DNA of 64,000 nt. It comes from Nymphaea colorata (taxonomy: Eukaryota; Streptophyta; Magnoliopsida; Nymphaeales; Nymphaeaceae). Of this stretch, positions 46,710 through 59,779 are shown piece after piece; the first letter of the stretch is position 1, and each line of letters begins with the position of its first letter. The stretch is taken from contig NC_045141.1 of NCBI RefSeq assembly GCF_008831285.2, forward strand, positions 26,897,315-26,961,314. Reading direction: 5' to 3'. The position numbers and the translations under genes were made by a program. Under the pieces are notes generated by a model. That model was not told the origin of the DNA and did not search any database. It saw nothing but the letters and a program-made list of their open reading frames with translations.

Positions 46710-49700
46710 ATGGTGAAGTTCTCGAAGGAGCTGGAGGCACAACTGATCCCCGAGTGGAAAGACGCGTTTGTAAACTACTGGGCACTCAAGAAGAACGTGA
46801 AGAAGATCAAACTGCTCCGGGAATCGGCGGTTGTCAACGCCGCACGCGGGGATGGGGGAGGAGTCTTCTCCCTCTTGAATCCCTTACGTCGCGTCGGGCT
46901 GCAGATCGCCGATAAATTGTTTCGGAAAGGCGAGATGGATGGAGACATCATTCAGGTATCTCTCTCTCTCTCTCTCTCTCTCTAGAGATAGATAATGGAC
47001 GAAGGCGGTTATGTTTGAGAATGGCTTTGTTGCCTCTCCTTTTGGGGCTCTGGAAATTGCTACGTGGAGTGGTGTGAGCATTCGCTCCATCGCTTGCTAG
47101 AGATGTGGACGCTTTTTCCTTTTCGGTTTCTGTTTTTCCGTTGAATTGGCGGTGGAGGGGTGACGGAAGGGAATACGGTCGCCGGAGCTTTCCGTTGCGG
47201 TGGTGCCTCAATCCTCCAGTGCATGTTCCCTCTTTTTGGTTTCTCATTTTCCTTCACCTCTTCCATTGCTCTCTCTCTTTTCTCTGTCACGTAACGTTAG
47301 GCTACGAAATGCTCTCTCCCTTTCTACCATATGAACAGATTGCATACCATATTGGACAAATACTGAAAAATGAGATTTTGTTCTAAAAAGGAAATGAGTC
47401 TTCAGAGTCTCAGACGTACTCGTCGTACAAAAGACGTGCGCCAATCCCTGTCTCTCTTTCTCTCTCTGTGTGCAAAGATGGCAGACGAGAAGAAAAAGGG
47501 ACGGGCAGACATTGAACCTAAAAGGAGATTGATTCTTCGGTGGTATCGTTGTCGTGTGCCAAGCTCAATGATTCCGTCAGGCTTCTTATTACACCTTTAT
47601 CGACCGCCTCTTCGTGACGCCAATAGATATCCTTCAAGGTCCATCGACCTTAGAGCTGAATATTCTAAGTCCCAGATTTTATTGGTTCACAGGTAAGAGG
47701 AGGGGATGAGGAGAATTGGTACGAGACGGATCTGGAGACCTTGTTCACGGAGGACGACGAAGTGAAGGAATTCTTCGTACGCTTGGACGAGCAACTGAAC
47801 AAGGTCAACCAATTCTACAGAACCAAGGAGGCTGAGTTCCTGGAGAGAGGGGAGATCCTCAACAAGCAGCTCCACATCCTCCTCGATCTCAAGCGCGTTC
47901 TCCATGAACGCCACCGGAAGATGTACTCATCCAAGAGCGGCTGCGGGACGTCGCCGCCGGGTTCCATGTCGCCGTCCCTTCGAGGCTCCGAATTTACCGG
48001 TAACCCGCTGACTTCTTGCTCCTGTCGTTGTAGTTGCAGGTGCTGTCTTTCTTTAGGCTCCATTTCTCTCTGTTTCAAAGTTGATGTATCAAACACGCTG
48101 TACTTGCATGAAAAAGACAGCTGGTGGCGATTGCACATAAGACTCTATCTTGAAAGTTGAAACATCATTAACTGACTTAGTACTTTTTTTTTCCCTGGTA
48201 ATTGATTAAAAAAGGTCCGAGTTAAAACGGTAAACAACTCAAGAGAAGAAATAAAAAGAAATGCATGTTTATATTTTATTTTTTCTAATTTTCTTTTCAA
48301 TAAGCATGATTAGATTATTTGCTCTCCACTCTTGAGTGCAGAACTTGTCAACAATAACTTTAATTTCTTTCTGAGGAAACCGGTATATTCAATTTGCGAC
48401 CGTATTAAACGAGTTTTAGTAAAAAGTGGGATAGCGTAGGGCCGCCTTTGGGCTATATGTTAGACGAGTATATGTTGGAGACGGTATATTCTGTCAATTC
48501 TGAACGGGATATCTGATCATGCATCTGCCCGAACTATACATGTGTATGTAATTGGAAATGCCAGAACTTTAGATGGTAACGTCACGATTCTTGAAAACTC
48601 GTGAACTGATTGACAAGTTTTAGTAGTTGAACCCATTTCTCGATCCGGTTCTTCGAGTAGTCCATTTAGCAGTTTCGAATCACTCAATCTCTTTACCATA
48701 GTTGCCATTCACTTTTTCAAAAAGCAATTTTACACAAAATAATTTAAGATATTAATTATATAATTTAAGCTACTTATATAATTCAAAACGTGTCAACTAA
48801 AAATAACAATATAATGATTATGTATGTAACGACTCGACCCACTTTCAGGCGCTCAGCCTCATGACCTAATAGATTCTAATGAGTTCTCTAGCAGTCAACG
48901 TTAAAAAGATTAAGAATCAAGACAACCAACTATTTAACAACCTTTTTTATAAACCTTTGAAGATCCATCGTAATTTTCAATACAACACTAAAATTTTGAG
49001 GTGTTACAATATAAATCGATTTATTAACCATATAGTAAAGTTGATTAATTTGCATAAGTTAACTAAATAGAAAAAAAAATTGGACATATAAAATTGCTTT
49101 TTTAATTTAACATATAAATTGTTATTGGCCTTTTCAAAAATAACAGATGTGATTGTTGAACCTTTTTTGAATGATTTATTACTTCACACATTTATATATT
49201 TTTACTCGCTCTAAATATCCATATAAATAAACAAGTCCTCCTTTGATGTGGTATTTAAAACTAGTAAAGCTCTTCTTAGGTTTTGGATGTTCAGCTACTC
49301 TTTTTTTTTTTTTTAAACTGTTTAATTATGCTGAACTTCTTTTGGCAAAACTTTAGAAATAAAATTTTTAAGGTAGTGCTTGGACGTTTGGCTTCCAAAA
49401 CCAGGTGACGTGGACTGAATGAATTGCTCCTGTCGGGGTGTTACTTGGGTTGTGTCAATCGAGTTCACAAATCAATTTTCAAAAAACCATTTTTTCAAAC
49501 ATTTTTTTTTTTGGGTGTCATCGAACATGTCTAAAGCAAATCACTGCCAAGATTCTGAGTAAGACCACCATGTAAGATGTTTGGATTTTTTTTTTTACTT
49601 TCAATTTTGTATTGCAATTTGTACTTTGCATTATTAGTTGTAATTGTTTATCTTCTAATTACTCCAAAAAATACCTTTGGATTTTTAGTTTGTTTAAGAG

Positions 49701-52700
49701 AATAAGGATATGAATAAATAATTCATGGTTAGGGGTAAAACTTTAGGGAATCGGTAGAATCACGAAAAACGATCAATCACGAAACCTTTGACATGGAGAA
49801 AAAAATGCAAACCATGTTTACTTGTTCGTTTTATTAAGCTTTAAAAGATGTTTATTGTGTGCTCACAGGTTTAATTGAAGATCACAATCAATCGCTACTA
49901 ACTTTCGGTAAAAGTACTCAAAATCGGAAGCCAAATTTTGTATTAAATATAACAGAAACTTCATCAAGCAAAAGACGTACCCTTGGCCAACTAAACCTTT
50001 TAAATTATTTTTGTATCTTTTTTTTTTTTTTTTAACAAGCAACCCGATCGAACTCCACATAATGGCACTGAGACTTTTATTGAATAGAAACTTTTTTTAA
50101 CATTCTTAGACCGTATACACGAGAAGAGAAATTCCGACGTTGGTGCTCACCTCTGAGGTCCTGCCCCAACCTCAAAACATAGGCTTGACACATTTTTTTA
50201 TAACGTTCCCCCGCATCTAAATGGTTTGGATTCGGGTCAGATCCAATTGTTCCTTAAGTAGACTAATTGGATATGTTTAATTGGATCAGGATTCAGATTC
50301 AGACTTCGGTATGAATATTTTTATTTGACTTCGAATCTAATTAGCATTAGATCCGGCATTTGTATGAAACTGGGTTGAATTTTTACTGAATTCCCAATCA
50401 ACTTTCGGATTCAAGTTCATATTCCATGATGAAACAGTACATAAGATCTGAATCCGATTGATAATTAGATCCAAATTTCGTTGAAAGTCAAATTAAATGG
50501 GTTTGAGATGAGATCAACAGCGAAATTAAAATATGTCGATTCCTTTGCATACCTTTCACCACGGAATTCATGAGAGACGGAGGCGCACGAAAACGAAACG
50601 AAGGGGTCTCCCACCTTCCCCTTCGTTTTGCGTGAGCCCGCTCTTCCCTCTTTCCCTCTCAGTGGAGCGGGCACTTTCTTTCTCTCCATTAATGACCAAA
50701 ACGACAAAAATGAGAAGGAAGGTAGGTAAAAGGAGAAGAAAGGGAAAGAAGTTCGCCATCTCAATGAGGAATGGAATTGACAGTTCTGCTTTTGATCTGC
50801 AGAGAGCGCGACGGAGGCAGACGACACGGGCGGGGAGTCGCCGATGGTGGCGGTGGAGAGGGTGATGGGCCCGGTGGGAAGGGGGAAGGTCAAGCCCGGC
50901 AGCAAGGGAGGGAAGGCCAACAAGGCGGTGGGGCCCGGGGGCATGCGGATCGACATACCGGCGACCACGCCCACCAGGGCCCTCTCCGCCCTCACCCAGT
51001 CGCTGTGGGAGGACGTGGTCACCACGCCCAAGAAGGACGGCTCCGGCGAGGCACTCAACCGGAAAAAGGTCCAGTGCGCAGAGAAGATGATCCGCGGCGC
51101 CTACGTCGAGCTCTACAGGGGCCTCGGCCTCCTCAAGACCTACAGGTGGGCCTGTGTTGTGTTAATTAAAGACTTGTTCTGTTCAATGTTTCAAGAATTA
51201 GTGTTCGCTTTCCTGTTGTTTCTTTTAAGAAAAGCCAGCATTAATCTGTGTATGGTCGCCTTTGTGAAAATATGTAGAAATACTGAGATGAAAATCCTTT
51301 AAAACTCAGTAGGAAAGTCACTGTAAGGTTCTGTCGTCCAGTGGGCTTAGTAGCTCCTGGGACTGATCATGGGCCGATGGTCAGCAAGAGTACTGAATCT
51401 GGACTCTTGTTGGTTGCCCGGCTTCAGTGGTGACATTACGTCTGATAAAATCTCCCATCTCCTAGTTAGGACATTAGAGATTACGTTGGTTCTTCGCTTT
51501 CCCTTTATTATTTTATGTTAGTGTCGTTAATTTGTTTTGGAGGTTAGATTGTGACGTTTTTTTTTTTGTTTTTATTTAAAATTGGCAGCTCTCTAAATCT
51601 TGTGGCGTTCACGAAGATACTCAAGAAATTTGATAAGGTGCTCTCTCTCTCTCTCCCGCTCCCTCCTTTTGTTCTGGTATCGCTTCTAGAACGATCAGCA
51701 ATATATATATATAAAGCCTGCCTTTCTGTCCTCTCCGATGAGTAAGGGCAATAAACGTAGCAGAGACAAAGTTGCACTGAACGCAAAGAGATAAATAGAA
51801 AAAAAATTGCATCTATATTGTTTGAGACAATTTAAACAATGAACGTAGCTCTTCCATACTTGGCTTCAACTGCACCAAGAAAAAACGAAAGAAAACAAAA
51901 GGAGAGGCCAGATTGCGTGTGCAGCATAGGGAACTTTCTTTTCAAACTTTAGCATCTATTTTAAGACATTCTGTCTGCTCATAATACAGTATTAAATTCA
52001 AAAGTTTTACTGTTAATTTCTTGGTTCCTAGTTGGCTTTGCCATCCATCTTTATTATAATCTTTTATTTTTCTCTGAGTGACGAATGATCTCAGAGTCCA
52101 TCATTAAAGATATGCAAACTAGATAGTTTCATAATTTCGTTAAATATCTTGGTCATCTAACTAGCGTGTCTCTGTTCTAAACACCCAGGTTTCGAGTCGG
52201 CAAGCTTCTGCAACGTATTTGAAAGCAGTGAAAAGATCGCATTTTTTGAGTTCAGACAAGGTATTCTCTCCCTTACTTTTTTTTCTTGGAAGTTACTGAT
52301 ATAATGCAATAGCATGTCAATTTCACGAGATCCAGACAATATCGTCGAGCTGACTTTCCTCACATGAATCATACACCTGAGTCATGGACATTTCTCTATA
52401 ACATAGTGGGGTTCTGCACATAGTGCTGTAGGTGTAAGCACATACCCATTATAAAGGCAAAGAAAGATGGAAGGGGAACGTACCCGTGCATGGCTAGTGC
52501 TGGTATCTTTTAAACAAGCTAAAAGGAAAGCCAGTGTATCTTAGTGGGTGCACAAAGGTCAGTTATCTTGGTGGGTACACGCAAGTAACTTAGTAGTGTC
52601 CCTTAAAGATATTGGGAATCCTGGTCAGCATGTATATAATTCTAAGGCAAGGGAGCTGCCGCACTGTCGCAGTTTCCTCTCTTTGGCAACCGACATTTAT

Positions 52701-55700
52701 CTAAAATGTGGCACTGTCAGTACTATTTCAATGAAATATTAACAAATTATTTTTTTTATTTAAAAGTAAAAAAGCGTGATCCATTATAAAATGAAAGTAT
52801 CTGATTGATGAGTTATGCTGCTGGTGTAACAGCATAACCACACACACATGCACGTGCATTGCATGTCACCGGCCTTTACTAGTTGGAGGTGCCGTTCTAA
52901 AAATGAAGAACTGATCCCTTGGCACCATGTGTGTGGTTTAAGCTATGTTACTAAGAACTGGGATCGAGTTTTTGTGCATGCGACAAATATGTAAAGTAAA
53001 AAAGGCAGTGACATTTTAGAGAGAGAGAGAGAGAGAGAGAGAAAAGTTTTGTTGGATGGTGATAGTAGTTAAAAATGATGTGAAATGCTGTTGTTGGGCA
53101 GATTGTTAAGTTGGCGGACGAGGTGGAATCCATATTCACCAGGCACTTTGCTAGCAATGATCGGAAAAGAGCAATGAAGTTCTTGAGGCCCCAAAGCCAA
53201 AAGGACTCCCACATGATCACCTTTTTAGTAGGTATGCAAGTTTGATCCACTCCACGCGCGTGACCCGATTGCACGGACGCATCATTTCTTCCTGGCCACC
53301 TGTATCTATGAAATTGCCTTCAACACTACCTACTAAGTGCCAGCACGTTTGACAACCATTGCACAAAAAGTTTGTGATATTGCGCCCGTGCATACCACAT
53401 GGCGGTGAACCAACACATAGTTTACTTCATTGGCTTTTCTGTGACAGCCGACCGCTGGTGAAAGAAAGAACAAACATATATTTTTTTAAAGTTTTGTATA
53501 TTTAGTTTTTAAATATTTTTACAATTCTCATTTTATCCTGTTCTTTCAAAAGTCATATTTTTTCACTTTAACGAGAGCATTTTGATCATAACACTCTTGA
53601 GCATACTACAAGTACCATTGGTATTTGGGCATATTCACATAATTTTGTAGTATTATATGAACAAATTCATAAAACGGTTTGTTATGATTGACAGACACAC
53701 TGGTAAACCAGACTCTTAAGAATCAAGAATGACCTTGGCGTTTGAATTTTTCTATACTGAGGTTGAGAAAAAAGAAATATACTGAATTACTAAAATGTTT
53801 TTTTTCTTATTTTTTTTTTCAAAAATTTATGTGAACCAAATCGATGGTCAAGATCATCTAGCAATTAATTGTTCAACACCTACTGACACAGACACACACT
53901 GGCGGATACAAGTTAGGTTTAATTGAATAGGTGCATTCCATTTCCGATTTTTAGATATAAATAGAAAATGGGGATAACTTTGAAACCTAAACTATAAAGA
54001 GAAATTATATGAGTGTTTTTTAATGTAAGACTAACTATAGGATACACCATTTATGTTGGAAAACTTCTGGCGATGGGAATGAGGCCCTAAAATGGATAAA
54101 ACTATTTGGCTTTTAAGTTTTGACACATGATTGTTTTTCTCGGTTGACTAAAAACCTTTTACGCCCTCTTTGGTTGAAGGGAAAGGGAGGGATTGAACAA
54201 TAAATCTTTTGTTTGGTTGATTAATTAAAAAGGAGAAAAAAAGAAAGAAAATTAAAAAGTTTGTTTAGTTGAGAAGGGAGAAAAAAAGAAAGAGATGAAA
54301 AAAAAAGGAAAGTGTAATGTAAATCTAAGCCCTCCAAAATTAGACTTATTGAAAAAGAAATGAAACCTGTCTCTTTCTACCATTTATACCCCTCTTAATT
54401 TTTTAAACATTTTAAATGATATGAATATTATTTTAAAGTATTATAAATTATATTCTTTTCTTTCATTTCTATCTAATATAAATTATATCCTTTCTTTTCA
54501 TTTCTATCTAAACACGGTACTTCTTTTTCATTTTCATTTCAATCATTTTCCGTTATTTTTCCTCCATTTCCTTTTGTGCTTCAGTCCCTAAAATTATTGC
54601 AGCTTTTTCTGCATAAATTTGGGTGCTTGGAAACATCTTTAGCGTGATCGACTGGCCTTCCTTTCTCGCTCTCACCCTCATTTTTTGGTTGAAAGCACTT
54701 GGAAGCATCACAGGCCGCTTTAGCCTTTAGATCAGAGCAGAAAAGAGACTACGAATATCCACGAATCATCAACGGTTTCCGTCGTTCATTTATTCAGCCT
54801 TTATTTTAGTTTTTGAACATTACTTTTTCATTGTGCAGGTCTGTTCACGGGCTGCTTCTTGACCCTCTTCACCGTCTATGCTTTCCTGGCCCACCTCTCC
54901 GGCATGTACTCCTCCTCCACCCAATCTGATTACATGGAAACCGTCTACCCCGTCTTCAGGTAGCGCACCCACCTGCCCTACCCATGCATATATATATATA
55001 TATATAGTCAATTTTGAAACTTTTTCTACCTGGTTTTGAAGGGACACAAATTGAAAACTTTCATCGTTACTTAAATATCCATGAGACATGAATTAATTAA
55101 GTTGCCATCATGAAATTAAGCTTTCCCAGTACTGCCTGAAATCGAATCAGAGTAGCTTCAATGGAATGATTTATGTGGCAGCATGTTCGCGCTGATCAGC
55201 CTGCATGTATTCCTGTATGGATGCAACGTCTGCGCATGGAGAAGCACCAGGATCAACTACACCTTCATCTTCGAGTTCTCCCCCACCACCGCCCTCAAGT
55301 ACAGGGACGTCTTCCTCATCTGCACCTCCATCATGACGCTGGTCATCGGCGGAATGGTGGCTCACCTCATCCTCCGCACAAATGGCTTCTCCCCACAGTA
55401 TGTCGATGCCATCCCTGGTGTCCTCCTCCTGGTAAGTCCATCGGCGGAATGCTTCGCTCTTTAACATATTAAGAAATTTTAGGAATGTGAAGCTTTGCAT
55501 TTGAGATTTTGATGAAAAATGTTTCCAAACACTCTGTTTTGTGCGCCCATTGCATTGGCGGTCCTTCAGTTTCACCTAATAGTGGAAGACATAATCTATA
55601 CACAATCTTCTTGTTTGTTTTAATTGGCGGTGTTTACTGCTTAACTGGACATGAATTCATAGCCTAGCTTCTTTCTCATTTCTCAACTTATGGATGGCAT

Positions 55701-57461
55701 TTGGTGCTCAGATCTTCACCGGCTTGCTTATCTGCCCTCTCAACATCTTTTACCGCTCCACCCGCTACTACTTCCTCCGTGTCATGCGCAACATCATATG
55801 CTCACCATTCTACAAGGCAAGTTCTCTCTCTTTCACTCTATAATCCATATATATAGCTCGAGTTATAAATTCAATCCATTCTTGATTACTAGACTTGAAA
55901 ACCGATGTGGTGGTCAGACACTAATTCAGTATGAATTGCTTGCAGGTGGTAATGGTGGATTTCTTTATGGCGGATCAGCTAACTAGTCAGGTATTACTTG
56001 CTCTACCTTTTTCAAGTCTTAGCGACAGTTGTCAACAGTTTAACGTCGATAGCCAAGAATTTGTGACTGCTGAAAAAACTCATGTTCCTCGTATATTCTT
56101 TAATTGGAAAAGAATTGTACAATTGAGTCAAAGAAAATTTAAAGCTTTAAAATTAAAATTTATATGTTGAGACTTACATGATCTTTTAAAAAGCTAAAGG
56201 ACAACGTCTCTTGTATGTTGCAGGTGCCACTGCTAAGGCACATGGAGTTCACAGCCTGCTATTTCCTTGTGGGCGGCTTCAAAACTCATCATTCACAGAC
56301 ATGCACCAACAGCAAGCTCTACAAGGAGCTGGCTTATGTCATTTCTTTCATGCCTTACTACTGGCGTGCCATGCAGGTGCGATATGGAAATCCCCTACAG
56401 AAAAAAAAAAAAAACATACAAAAATGCATAGACTTTTCTCTGTAGTACATATTTTTCTGAAATTTATGGATGCTGGTCAGTGTGCAAGAAGATGGTTCGA
56501 CGAAGGAGACCTGACCCACATAGCAAACCTGGGCAAGTATGTCTCAGCCATGCTAGCGGCTGGAGCCAGACTGACATTTGCAATGCAGCCTACCCCTTTG
56601 TGGTTGGCCCTTGTTGTCATCACCTCCACAGTGGCAACCATCTACCAGCTCTACTGGGACTTTGTGAAGGACTGGGGGCTACTCAACCCAAGGTCCAAGA
56701 ATCCATGGCTGAGGGATGATCTCATTCTCAAGCGCAAGAGTGCTTACTATGCTGCAATTGTAAGTAGCATCTTCTGCCATTATTTCTTCAGATCTCATGT
56801 GCGTCACCGACACAGGTGTCTTAGACATCTGGAAAAGCAATTAATCGTCCTGCCTGGCTTTCCCAAAAATCCCAGTTTGATTTCTAGGTTGTGCTCTTGT
56901 TTGCATCAATTTGATATCTATGATGAACTTTCTCTTATTTGTCTCTGTCACCGTGCCGATTAAGCACGACCCAAGTTCACGAACCCTAAAATTCATCCAA
57001 GTTCATTAACTTGAATGTTCCACAGTTCCACTACTAGAGCAAAATATAACCAAGTTCACAAAGAACAAAATTTTTGGTTTAGCCCACTTTGCTGGTTTTG
57101 GTTAGAAAGAAGGAAAATGATAAAAATGCGTGTCGGCATGTATGTCAGGGTATAAACTTCGTGCTTAGGCTTGCTTGGGTGGAAGCAGTCATGCACATTA
57201 ACGCCGGCAAGGTTGACCACAGAGTGGTGGATTTTTTATTAGCTTCACTTGAGGTGATCCGCCGCGGACACTGGAATTACTATAGGTAAAATTTTCATGC
57301 ATATTTGTGCTGTGTTTCGCGATCTATTTTCTTGAGGTTAAGTGATTAGCACTGACCATTTTCTCAGCAGGTTAGAGAATGAGCACTTGAATAATGTGGG
57401 CAAGTTCAGGGCAGTGAAGACAGTGCCGCTGCCATTCCGCGAGATGGAAGAAGATGATTAA
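46710..57461 (+). CDS. PHO1: PHO1 phosphate exporter (SPX-EXS protein), complete
   Basis: Fourteen exons: 46710-46955, 47693-47999, 50803-51145, 51589-51637, 52189-52260, 53102-53231, 54839-54959, 55182-55431, 55712-55816, 55946-55990, 56224-56376, 56481-56759, 57149-57285, 57371-57461. They total 2328 bases (775 residues), all in phase. The SPX domain (residues about 1-340) starts [16 protein letters not shown] with the Lys-rich [14 protein letters not shown] helix and includes [19 protein letters not shown] domains bind inositol pyrophosphates as phosphate-status signals. Membrane helices follow from [20 protein letters not shown]. The EXS domain contains [46 protein letters not shown] and [20 protein letters not shown], ending [16 protein letters not shown]1 exports phosphate from root stelar cells into xylem, from the Golgi/trans-Golgi and plasma membrane. 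Intron 9 uses a GC donor. Nothing is truncated, and the match is closest to PHO1 itself. Confidence 0.96.
46957..46984 (+). repeat. (TC)n at the start of PHO1 intron 1
   Basis: The CT run begins 4 bases after the exon 1 donor. The tandem PHO1-like gene has the same arrangement at 63832. Confidence 0.9.
53018..53043 (+). repeat. (GA)n in PHO1 intron 5
   Basis: About 13 GA units, 59 bases before the exon 6 acceptor. Confidence 0.9.
54987..55005 (+). repeat. (AT)n in PHO1 intron 7
   Basis: About nine AT units between exons 7 and 8. Confidence 0.85.
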
Positions 57462-57469
57462 GACTGCTG

Positions 57470-58790
57470 CAAGAAGATTATTAGACCTGCTGATGCTTGA
57501 TTGATGATTATGGGCTTGTGATTCAATTAGTGGGGCAGGACAAAGCCGAGCCAAAAGATCCCAACTCAATCATGCGGTCGATTCATGTTCATTGGATCCA
57601 TCGTTCTTGTAGGGCCTTGCTGAACAATGGTCCCTTCTGAAAGGGACCATGGGCTTGTATTCATGACGCTAAGGATCAAATAGGTTGGTTTTGTAGATAA
57701 TGGCATTTGGAATTTGAGCATGATTGGTTCCCGGGATTTCCCAAAAGATTGAACTATCATCCATGCCTTCTAATGGTTGGAAGCAGAGCAGTCCAAATTC
57801 CACACTAGTAGTACTCAGCAAATGGGGGGAAAAAAGAAAAGAAAAAAACAATGAGTGCTTATCTGAAAGGGGAAAACCCCTTGTCGAAATGGCTTGAGCT
57901 GCAAATCAATTGAAAAGGCTAGTTTACTCTGTTTGCAGAAACAGAGAACCACAAATTTTGGTTTGACCCATCCAAAAGCTAAATCATTTTCCTGGGCATT
58001 GAAGAGTAAACAGCTCTCTTTGCTACTGTCATTGAAAGAGGACGTCAGAGAGGAAAAAAACAAAATGCCAAAGGTGGGGTAACTGGTTGCTTTGTTTTAA
58101 TTTTGATCTCGAAAGGTAGGTGGAGTACCGCTTTGCCAGCATCAGAATAGGCATGTAAATAAAATTAAGTACGTTTCCATGTAAGTTCCTCAGAATTGCT
58201 CTTTTGATGGTTGTTTACGTTTCCCAGAATTGCTCCTCTTGATGGTTGTTTAACTCAGCTAGAAAAACTAAAACCGTTTTACGATCAAAATAGTGAAGTT
58301 TGATAGAAGAGATGAGGGCGAATGAAACGAGGCCTAAGAGTTGGGGGCAAGCATTAACCTTAGAGTAAAGCACTTCTCTGCCAGAAAGCACGATCAACAA
58401 GCAGCTTACATCGTTCAAGTGAATACTAATATTATATCCACAATGACAATCAACCAATGATCTTCAACATTATTTATGAACCTCGCCAAAAGGAAATGTG
58501 AGCTGGTTTCTTTTGACGTGTATGGATTAGGGCGGAACCAACTAGAGTATGTCGCGCATTAATTTAAACGAAAACATATCAGTGTTCAGGTGTCTACTAA
58601 AAAACTTTGAAAAAAAAAAAAAAGGAAAGAAAGAAATATATTTAGTGGCCATTTGGATGACACCCTCATTTAACAAAAAGACTTGGTTTCATGCAAACCA
58701 AGTTTTTTAATGAGTTTTAACAATCTTGTTTAATTTTATTACGTATCCTAGCTAACACTGCTCTTTTCCTCCCGTCAAACGTGTTGATGC
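57470..58790. other. PHO1 3' flank and intergenic DNA
   Basis: The first few hundred bases are probably the PHO1 3' UTR; no clear AATAAA was seen close to the stop. The short frames 57566-58457 look non-coding. A hairpin-type MITE piece lies at 58647-58716. Confidence 0.4.
58647..58716. mobile_element. Hairpin MITE fragment, hAT-like edge
   Basis: GGCCATTTGGATGACA is followed by arms CTCATTTAACAAAAAGACTTGGTTT and AAACCAAGTTTTTTAATGAG, which fold on each other around CATGC. Related motifs occur at 62797-62960 and 18735-18830. Confidence 0.45.
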
Positions 58791-58797
58791 TTGTCAG

Positions 58798-59059
58798 TGT
58801 GCAAGAAGATGGTTCGATGAAGGCGATTTGAACCACTTAGCAAATTTGGGCAACTATATGTCAGCCATGATAGCGGCTGAATCACATATACAAGGCATCC
58901 CACTCCGTTGTGGTTGCCATCACCTCAACAATGGCAACCAGTTGCCAGCTCTATTGGGATTTTGTCAAGGACTGGGGCCTTCTCAACCCAAGATAAAAAA
59001 ATCCATGGCTGAGGGATGAACTCACTCTAAAGAAGAAGACTTTTTACTATGTAGCACTT
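58798..59059 (+). pseudogene. Frameshifted copy of PHO1 exon 12
   Basis: The segment starts CAG|TGTGCAAGAAGATGG like exon 12 of the PHO1 gene (56481-56759) and encodes [20 protein letters not shown]. It ends at a donor-like GTGAGT, as exon 12 ends at GTAAGT. It is 262 bases against 279: about 17 bases are lost around the [19 protein letters not shown] part, which shifts the frame; the later [17 protein letters not shown] part is readable only in another frame. About 57 bases upstream match the exon flank poorly. No other PHO1 exons were found beside it, so it is an isolated exon relic of the local duplication, not a gene. Confidence 0.88.
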
Positions 59060-59389
59060 GTGAGTAACCTCATGCATATATGCATCTTCCATTATATTCA
59101 CAGGTTCTCACATGTTGTTTGTGGGCCTCACGTCCTGAGCCATGTCATGTGATCCGCCTGTGGAAGAACTGTTTGATTGATTACAAGGGGAAAAAGAATT
59201 AAAAGCCCATTTTCTACCTAAAACAAGCATTTGAAAGGAGTACTTACAGGCAGCTATATTTCATATCGAGTGTTTAATTATGCTTTATTAAACAACCAAT
59301 CTGTTTGTCATTCGAATGCAACAGATTCTGAAACAGAAAGTAGTAGGTGAACCACTTCCGCTGCAGGCCATCCCTTCCTGATCTGAAAA

Positions 59390-59725
59390 TTGTCAAGCAG
59401 CATATCAGCAGTCGTTCGGTTTTGATCTTCAGAGAGACGTTTATTTCGCCACGCTGCAAAGCCTTCAAGTTTCCATTGTTGGCCTTTAGGACGATCACCC
59501 CCTCCCCGGTATAAGTGAGCCCAACAGCCTCAATGCAATTCAATAAAACATCATCTTCTGGAACACCATCACTGGGATCCTGCCGAACAGCTTCCGCATA
59601 AACAAAACCGCCCGCTTGATTCCTCACCAGGACAGCTACTCCCTATTTCCCCTTCCTCGACCAGGGTGCTATATGAATGTTGAAAGGAACTTCCTGGCCG
59701 TCGCTCCATTGGCCCCATAAGGTTC
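59390..59725 (-). pseudogene. Decayed RNase H-like (RVT_3-type) segment
   Basis: On the minus strand one frame reads VPFNIHIAPWSRKGK, a stop, then GVAVLVRNQAGGFVYAEAVR, followed by LLNCIEAVGLTYTGEGVIVL, KANNGNLKALQRGEI. The order (F-N-I-x, G-x-x-V-x-R-N-x-x-G, an A/C-x-E-A-x-G-L helix, V-x-L-x-A/D) resembles the plant RNase H-like domain found at the end of LINE polyproteins and in domesticated genes. Catalytic Asp residues appear changed (N-I-H, K-A-N). An internal stop makes it non-functional in this frame. It may belong to a transposon relic. Assignment is by motif order only. Confidence 0.45.
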
Positions 59726-59779
59726 TGGTTTGAAGCCAGTTGCTGACTTTTGACAGGTTGTTCGAGCACCAACTGCAGT

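Noticed and set aside
46550..46915. Plus frame rich in SLSLSL over the PHO1 start
   Set aside because: It is the CT microsatellite and a shifted frame of exon 1; the PHO1 frame starts at 46710.
55173..55472. 99-codon plus frame and opposite-strand 134-codon frame over PHO1 exon 8
   Set aside because: They are shadows of the PHO1 exon 8 frame (55182-55431), which carries the family sequence.
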